A stretch of DNA of 64,000 bases from Ramlibacter sp. (lineage in GTDB: Bacteria; Pseudomonadota; Gammaproteobacteria; Burkholderiales; Burkholderiaceae_C), in NCBI GenBank assembly GCA_028292245.1, contig JAQGMS010000280.1, positions 52,957-116,956 on the forward strand. Reading direction: 5' to 3'. The translations under genes were made by a program, and so were the position numbers. Shown here piece after piece: positions 9,801-18,800 of the stretch (position 1 is its first letter; every line of letters starts with the position of its first letter). Under the pieces are notes generated by a model, which had not been told where the DNA came from, made no database searches, and was given only the letters and a program-made list of their open reading frames with translations.

Positions 9801-12800
9801 GTCCTGCAGCCCTGCAGCGGCGTAGTACGGTGTCTTGCCGACAGTGACCAGCCGCAGCGCTTGCTGCATTCGCGTGCCGTTGCTGGTGAAGTACACGTCC
9901 ACATCCCACTTGCCTTCGGCCAGGTCGGTCGGGGAAACAACCAGCTTCTCGGTGGTCGAAGTGGTCGTCAACTTGTCGTTCGCGCCCAGCCAGGGTGTCG
10001 TGCCCTGCTGGCGATAGTTGACCGTGGTGACCTGCCCTGCCGGCGGCTTGGCCCACTCCAGCGTCCAGCTGCCGTCGTTGTTCGCCGTGAAGGTGGCGCT
10101 GATGACGGGATAGTTCTGCGCCGGCTGATTGACCTCGGGCGTGTAAGCGGGCGTGGTGTTGATCAGCGATGCGGGGATATCGGCATCGGCGTAGATCGTG
10201 ACCACGCCGGTGCTGATCTTGATGATGCCCGAGGCATCGGTGAGGGTCAGCTTGAGGTCGTAGCTGCCCGGCGCGAGTTCGGTGCCGGTCGCGTCTGCCA
10301 CTTGCCGGCCGTTCGCCGTGGTGATGCGGTCGCTGTTGTCGAACCACTCGCCGGTGACGGGATCGAGGAACTCAAGCTTGGTGGTCACGCCCGCGGCCGG
10401 CGCGTCCCAGGACAGGTTCCAATCGCCGTTCACCAGCGCCTGGAAGGCCAAGCCGCTGACGGGCGGGGTACCGACCGCCGGGTCGGTATGCGCCGGCGTG
10501 TAGGGCGGCGTGGTGTCCAGCACCGTCGCGAGTTGCGGGATGCCCGCATACACGGTGACAACGGCGCCCGAGTGGGCCACAGTGACCCCACCACGCTGGA
10601 ACAGCAGTTCGGCGTCGTATACATCCGGCGTGGATTGGGGCGGCATGGTGAAGACCTGCCTGCCGGTGCCGGCTTCCGTAGTGACCGCCGGCAGGCCGTC
10701 GATCCACTCGGTTGCACCCTGGGCGCGGTAGTGGAACACGACCGTCGTTCCGGCGGGCGGAGGCGCCCAATCCATGGTCGCCCGGCCATCCGAATACGCG
10801 TGCAGTTGCACACCCTCGATGGGCGGTGAGCCTATCGGGGCAATGATGTTGAGCTGACCGGTGGCGTGAGCGACCGGCTGCGGGTCGCCCGCGTTGCTGT
10901 AGACCAACTCGTAGTCGTAGCTACCGGGCAGCAAGGCAGACGCGTCGACGCCGCTCGTGGCGCCAGGCATATCGGTCACGGTGAGCATGCGCCAGACATC
11001 GTTGCTGCCGGCCAGCCGGTAACGCAGCGTTTGCACCAGGTTGCCCTCGGGCTTCGCCCAGCTGTATACGCCCGCGGACGTCGTAGTAATCTGCGCCGCG
11101 ATCGAGGCGATGACCGGCCGCACCAGCGAGTAGGAACCCTTAGCGGTGGAAACCCAGTCTGAGCTGCCCGGCAACTTCATCTTGACGTCGTAGAGCCAGG
11201 TTCCGTCCGCCATGTTTGCGGTATCGAAGCGCAGCTGATCGCCGAAATTGGCGACAGCGATTTCCGTCAACGTCGTTTCCCCGGCCTTCCCCACGTAGAC
11301 CTTGACCTGCGTCAGCGGGTCCGTCGGCGCATCGATCGTGACGCAGTTGCCCAGGACCACCTGGGTGCCGTTGCTGGCTGCAGGGGTGTTCTGTTCGACG
11401 ACTTTCTGCCAGACGCCGTACAGGTCTTTCTTGTAAACAATCAGGCCGGTCACGTGGTCAATGCCGCCCTCGGCGCCCGAACTGTCATTCCACTGGAACA
11501 CGGCCCCCAAGGCACCTTCCTCAGCAGTCAGGACACGCGTGATGGTGCGCCCGACGCCCGAGCTTTGAGCTCCGGCGTAGTGCGTCACCTGCTCTGTCTG
11601 CGGGTCTTCGAATTCCTGGTCCTCTACCTGGTAGGCCGCCGTCAAGTAGCTCAGCTCCACCTTGATGTCACCGGAGCCGAGAGCGGCCAAGCTGCCCCAT
11701 GTCAGCGCCACGGAGTTGGGATGAATCCAAGTCAGCGAGGACGCAGTGATGAGGAGACCATGGTTAGGCGGCAGCTCCGAATACGCCGGATACGAAGGTG
11801 TGGCCGTGACTTGGTCCGCGGCAATGGTGAAAACGGACGCCACGGCCAGGCCGCCTTGCGCTTCCTGCCGCGTCGGCTGGCGCTGCTCGATAACCCGGCC
11901 CAGCTTGTCGTAAAGCGTGATCGTGCGCCGTCCGGCAGTGCCGGTCGCCGCGGTACCCTGGGTCATCTGGGATACGGTGATATCGCCCGCAACGCCGGTA
12001 TTGCGGATGTCCATCGTCGCGCGGCCCAGCACGTCGTACACGGTGATGCGCTCGACTCCATCGCCCGCGTTGGTCCTCCAGACGCGGCCCGCCTTGTCGT
12101 ATTCCCAATGCTCGACTTCCTGAGTGTCTACCTTGCGGCTCGTCATCTCGCCGAACCCATTGAAAAGCATCTCGGTTTTCGTGCTGCCCGAAGTGCCGTC
12201 CAACGACGCCGCTGCGGGTTGGGTGCTGCTTGTCAGGTGGCCCGCCTTGTCATAGCCGAACACCTGATAGATTGTCGAAACGCCGCTGTTCTGGGTGACG
12301 GCTTGCCAGGTCTTCGCCACGTCGCCTCGCGCGTTGTACGAGAAATAGTGGCTCACCCCTTCGGCATCCGTGGTCTGAATGGCGCGGCCAAAGCTGTCGT
12401 ACTTGGCGCCTTCCCATCGGTCGTCCGCGCTCGCCCCTACGCTCTCCCCGGTCGCCGATGCACCATTGGCTCGCCGCGCGGTGAGCACGATGTCACCAAG
12501 GACATTGCGGTAGTACTGGGTGAGCGGCGTCACCGTGCTCGTCGAGCCGGTGCTTGCCGCGGGCGTCACGGTGGCCGTCACACGGCCAAGCGCGTCGTAG
12601 TAGCTGTACGTGCTGCCCTGCTGCGCGTCGATGCTGCGCGTGAGGTTGCCGACGGCATCGTAGGCGAAGGTGGTTTCCAGGTCGGTGCGCTCCGTGATGA
12701 AATGGTTGAAGTCGAGCTGCACCGCATAGCTGCCTTCCGCCCAACCCGCCGGCAAAGCAACATACTGAATGGCCCCGTCGGTCTGGGGTGTCGCGCTCTC

Positions 12801-15800
12801 CCACGTGGAACTGTTGGGCCGCTGGAAGCGGAAGCTCGCCTCGCTGTCGCCGGTTGGCTTGGGCCACTGGATGACCCACACAGTGTCTCGTTGTGCCACG
12901 GCAAGGCCGGCGATGCCGCTGCCGGTGACGCCAGGCGTCCCGTTGAATGCCGGAGCCGCAAAGGTCAGCGTACCGGTTTGGGACGCCGTGGCAATGGTGC
13001 CGTCCGAATACAGCACCTGGATGTCGTATGAGCCGGGAGGCATGTGGGGCGCAAAGGAGACGCTCTGCGTGCCATTGGCGGTTTCGATGAGGTCGTTGGC
13101 GCTGGTCCAGGCTTGCGTGCCCTGGACGCGCCATTGCACCAACACCTGCGTTCCCGACCCCGGCACCGGCCAGCTGAACACCGCGCTGCCGTCGTCGCCG
13201 TGACCAAACACGAAGCCCGTGATGCGCGCCGTGCCCGAAGCCTGGTAGGTGGGATCAGCAGTTTGAGAAGCGGGCAGCGTAACAGTGCCATTGGCTTGGG
13301 CATAGACGCCGCTGTGGCCGCTGACCTCCACTTGCCAGCGCTTCTCACTGACCTTGCGGCCGGCCGCGTCGTAGGTGTAGGTCGTCTTGCGGTCTTCAGC
13401 CGAACCCACCACGGTCGGTGGCGTCGCTGCAGCGGGCACGCTACTCCAGTTCCCCGTCACTGCCTGCGCGGACTCGGTGCGCGACTCCAGCTCTCCGGTT
13501 GGGGTGTAGGTTTGTGTGGTGAGGTACCCCATCGCGTTCAGGATGCCCACCTCCAGGCCCCGTTGATCGAAGAAGTGGTCGGTGGTGGCCAGGAGGCTGT
13601 CGCTGGACCCCTCGGTCGTACGTATTACGTCGCCGAACGCGTTGAACACATTGTTGGTGGTCTTGCGCCATTGGACCTTCGTCTCTATCGCCTCCGGCTG
13701 CGCCTCGGTCGCCGGCTTGACAAAAACAACGGTGGTGTCCGGCTCTTCCACCTTCGAGGCACGGCCGGCTTGGTCGTACGTCGTCGTTATGATCCGGTCC
13801 GATGTGTTGGAGAGCGCCGCTGCCAGGTCGAGGGCTTGTGCGTAGGTGATTGTGACGGGAACGCTGGTGAGCGCGTTCGCGTATCGCCTCAAGTCCGTCA
13901 CCTCGCCAAAGGCGTTGGGCGTATATCCGACCACATAACCCAAGGCATCGACGTCGAAAGCAACCCGTCCGGCCTTGTCGTAGACCTTGTAGCTGGCGTT
14001 TCCAGACGTATCGATGCTGCTGATCGCGTTGCCCAGCGGGTCGTAGAAGGTCTGCGTGCTCAGAACCTGGGACGCCTGTTCGCTGCGCGCAGCCAGGCCG
14101 GTTGCACCGTTGGTCGCGGGATTTTCGGTGGCGTCATACACGCCCACCGGCGGAAACTCGCTACGGACTTGGCGACCCAGTGCGTCATAGAAGTACTTCG
14201 TTGTGCGGGCTTCGGGCAGGCCAAGGGCCTCCGTGCGTTGCGTGAGATTGCCCAGAGCGTCATAGTCCAATGCGGTCACCAGCGCCACGGTCGCTTGCGA
14301 ACCTTGGCCCATCAAGTCGCCTTCCGCGTCAGCGGCGGCCGTGTACGTCGTGACCTGCGGCGATGTCTCGCGCGTCATCCGCCCGGCGGCGTTGTACGTA
14401 TATGTCCAGGTGTCGGACTTGGCGTTGGTGTATGTCAGCTTCGAGCTGAGCGCATCGTACGTGTAGGTCTCGGCATGGTTGAGCCCGTCCGTGTTCGACT
14501 TCACACGGCCGGCGGCGTCATAGGTGAAGCTGTGCACGCGATCAAGCGCAGGCAAGGACGCGCCGATCGACCACTGACCAATCGCCGTGGCGGTAGTCGC
14601 CGTACCGGCCGTCAATGCCTGCGCGTACTGCACTGTTTTTTCGGTTCGGCCGAGCGCGTCGTACTTTGACTCGCTCACATAGCCGAGACTGTCGACCGAA
14701 TACACCTGGCGGCCGGCAAGGTCGAAGGCGCGCTGAACGGTACGGTTCTGCGCGGGAGTTGAGGGAATGAGACTGCGGATGTCCGAGTCGCTGGGATTGG
14801 CGGACAGTCCCGCAGTAGAAATGGTCCCCGCGTAACTGGTGGTCTTGAGGGCGTTGCCCAATCCGTCAAACGATGTTTCGACGACGGCGCCGGTGGCGCT
14901 GACGCTCAACACTTGCCGGCCCGCACGGTCGTAGACGTAGCGCTGCGCCCTGTCGGTCGCCGTGTTCAGTTCGAGAGCCGCTGCAATGGCTACGGCGGTG
15001 TTGCTGGCACTGGCCGCGATCGGCTTCTTGTAAGCGATCCTTTCCGTGACCTGCCCCTCGGCGTCGTAGTAGTTGCGCGTCACCCCGCCCATGGCATCGA
15101 CGCTGTAGACGACTCGCCCGGCATTGTCGTACGTCATGGTCGTGATGCGATCCGACGGCCCGGAGGCGGTCACGGTGGTGGGATCTGCATTTGGGGTGAT
15201 GGCGCCAGCGTATTGCACAACTTGAAGCACATTGCCGGCGGCATCGTAGATGCGGCGCGTCACCGCATTGGCCCCATCGACACTCCACAACAAGCGGCCC
15301 GCCTTGTCGTAGACCTGCCGGATGCGAGCATCGTGCGAGGCATCCGCCTTGGAGGCCAGCGCCGCCAATACCGAGTTCTCTGTCGGCGCCGCAACGGGGT
15401 CGAGGGTGACCACCGCGGCGTAGGCCGTGCGGTCGATTACATTGCCGTTGCCATCGTACTTTGTGGCCACCACGCCGCCGGTGCCGTCCACGCTGTAGAT
15501 GGCGCGCCCCAGCCTGTCGTAAACCGTGCGCAGCCGCTGGTCGCTGGGGCTGGCGGTCACCGCGGGAATGACATCGGGTGAGATGCCCAGGACTGCCTGG
15601 GCATAGGCGACGCGATCGACCATCCGGCCGGCCGAATCATAGGCGTACTTGACGATGGCGTAGTAACCGTCCCCCACCGATGTCCCGCTGGCGGCGATGC
15701 GCCCGTCCTTGTTGTAGATGTTGTATGCGATCTCGTCGTGGGTCGGGTCCACATCAGGCTGTGCCCAAGTCGCGTCGATCGTCAACGGCGCGTTGGCCAG

Positions 15801-18800
15801 GGAAACGGTGTCCAGGTAGCGCACTGTCTTGACCACGCGGCCGGCGAGATCGTAGACGTTTTGCTGAACCTGCCCCATGGCGTTGACGACGTACAAGAGC
15901 CGGCTGTCCAGGTCGTACACATAGCGCGTGACGTTGCCGTTGGCATCGGTCGCGCTGGTGACGTTGTCGTTCAGGTCATAGGTCCAGGAGCGCGTGAGGT
16001 TCAATCCCGTGGGATCCACCTGCTCCATCTTGCGCCGCCCCAATTTGTCATATGTGTATTGGGTGACGGTGTTGGCCGGCGAGGTGACTTTCAATACGTT
16101 GGAAAGTCCGTCATAGTCGTACTTGGTGACAAGGTTCAGCCCGTTCGGATCGAGTTGCCGCTCTTTGAGCTGGCCCTTCAAGTCATAGACCAGCTTGGTC
16201 ACCACGCCCGCCGCGTCCGTGATCTTGACTTCCTGACCCTTGGCGTCGTACTCGTAGTGCGTGACGACATTCAATCCCGTGTAGCCCGGGGCGTTCGGAT
16301 CGACGGTTCGGGTGATCTGGCGATTGGCTCCGTCATACCCGAAGGTCACATTGTTGCCGTTGGCATCCTTCGTTGAGATCAGGTTGTTGACGTGGTCGTA
16401 TCCGTTCTCCACGGTCGTGCCATCGGCCAAAGTGGTCGCCTTCAGGTTCCCGTTCTTGTCGTACGCATAGGTGGTGACGTTGTTCGCGCCGTCCCTGACG
16501 GTCAGGGTCTGGCTCAGCCGCGTGAACATCGTCTTGAGTTGAACCCCCTCCGGCAACGTGACCAGCATGCTGCGCTCCGTGGCGTCGTAGCTGTAGGTCG
16601 TGACGTTGCCCAGTTCGTCGGTCTGGGTCAGAACCTGGCCGAACGCGTCGTATGTGGCGTGCGTACTCGCAGCCATCGGATCTGTTTTGGAGACGACCTG
16701 TCCCAGGCGGTCGTAGCCCCACCCGTGCGCCAGATTCATCCCGTCGAGCACGCTGCTGACGCGCCCGAATTCGTCGTAGTTGTTCTGGACCACGCGGCCG
16801 ATACCGCCAACGTCCCCGGTCGTCTTGGACAGCAGGCCGCGCCGGTTGTAGTCGTATTGCGTGGTGACCGTGTTGGTCACATCGATGCGGTCGGCGCGGG
16901 TCTTGAGCTGGCCGAACGCGTTGTAAGTCAACGTGCTGATGTTGCCCAACTCGTCGGTGCGAGTCGACAAGAGACCGCGCAGGCTGTAAGCCAGACCCAC
17001 CTTGCTATCGACAGCCGAATTGGCCAGCGCCGATATGGCATTGGACACGGCCGACTGGACCAACCCGCCCGTCATGCCCGCCAGGGTGCCGGCGCTCAAG
17101 CTCGTGCCGTAGCGCACGGTCTGGGTCAGCTGTTCCAGTTCGTTGTAGACGTTCTGCGCGATCTCGCCCAAAGCGTTGATCGTGTACACCAGCTGTCCGT
17201 CGCTGTCGTAGTAGAAGAGCGTTTTGAAGCCGTTGCCATCGGTCATCGAAGTCCGCTGGCCGGCCAGGTCGTACGTGTAGCTGGTGCCGTATTGCGCCCA
17301 GACGGCGTCGATTTGCGCTTGGGTGGCCTGCGCCGGCAATGCGGCGAGCGCGACACTGCCTTCCCCGCTGAGTTCGGCGGTAACGCGGCCGAGCTTGTCG
17401 TATTTGGCCTGCAGCGTGCGGGCATCCGTCGTGTTCCAAGCTTTCTCGGTCTTGGCCAGGTTTCCAACGTTGTCGTAGCTGTACTTGGTCGTCGTTCCCG
17501 ACGCGTCGGTCATCGTCGCGACCTGGTTCAAATCGGTGTACGTCCACACCGTCGTGCGATCTTTCGAGGCGGGATTGGCGTTCGCCGCCGGGCGAAGTTG
17601 CGCCATCGCGCTGGCCATGGTGATCTGCGGCGACGCAATCAGTGCCTTCGCGCCAAAGCGGGTTTGGCTCGACAAGTTTCCATTCGCGTCATACGCGTTT
17701 TCCGTGAGGAAGCCTTCTCCGTCGACCACGCCGACGACATGATCCTGGCCGTCGTACACGGTCCAGGTGTGGATGTCCCGCGTGTCGTCAGCCTGAGGCT
17801 GCAGCTGGGCCAGGGTGCCCGACGCCCAATAGGTGCTACTCGTGCGGGTGGCGTAGCTCACCGTGTGCACCAGACGCCCGGCGCTGTCATATTCGTTCTT
17901 GCCCAGGTCGCCATCGGCATTCAGCGTCGCGACCAGGTGGCCGTCGGCATCGTAGAAGAAGCGGGTGCGACGGTCGTTCGCAGCGTCGGTTCCGGCGGTG
18001 GGAACCACTTCCGAGGCCGTAGTGCTTGACGTGATGGCGCCGGTGTAGGCGTTCGAATACTGCGTAGTGGCGATTACGCGTGACGCGCCGTCGTATGAGG
18101 TTTCGGTGAAGTAGCCCAGTTCATCCACCGATTTCACCAGCCGGCCCACCGCGTCATACAGATTCCACGTCTTGCGATCCGAGCTGGTGCCCGCCGGACG
18201 TAGCGACGCCACGGTCACGCTGGCAGGGTTGCCGTTGGCGTCGACCAGGGTCGCAAGCTTGGTTGCCGTCAGCTTTGTTGCATAGCGGGTCGTCGCGGTC
18301 AACTCGTCGATGGCGTTGTAGGCGTACTCCTCCATGCTGCCGTCGCCGTCGATCTCGGCGATTTTCCGGCCCGCTTCGTCATACAGGTAGTATTGCTTGA
18401 CGCCCAATGCGTTTTGCGTCATTCGCACCCGGCCGTCAGCGTCGTACCAGTACTGGGCGGTGCCCAGCGCAGTGCCTCCGTCCGCCCGCGTGAGCGTGAG
18501 CAGCTCGCCCGCAGTGTCGTAGGCCGCGGTAGTGGCCAGCCCGTTGGCCAGCGTTGTGATGGTCTTGACGTTGGCGTCGTCGTACACGTTGACCGACAGA
18601 TTGCCCAAGGCGTCGGTCGTGGTCAGCGGGCGGCCCAGGCCGTCATAGGTGTAGAACGTATTTCCGTCATTGGCGTCACCCGTCGTCGCCGTGCCCGATG
18701 GCGTGACCGTCTGGAGCAGCTGTCCGGCGGCGTCATAGACGTATTGCGTGACCGACTTTCCGGTGGCCAAGCCGACGCCATCCGAGCCGGTGGCCGCAAA

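Noticed and set aside
5496-10829. 1777-aa plus-strand ORF opposite rhs
   Set aside because: Antisense shadow of the Rhs coding strand; composition is Arg/Gly/Val-rich with no domain motif, explained by GC-rich codon bias and repeats.
7970-13290. Regularly spaced ~357-nt repeats considered as a CRISPR or satellite array
   Set aside because: They are in-frame protein-domain repeats with divergent sequence, not identical short repeats with spacers.
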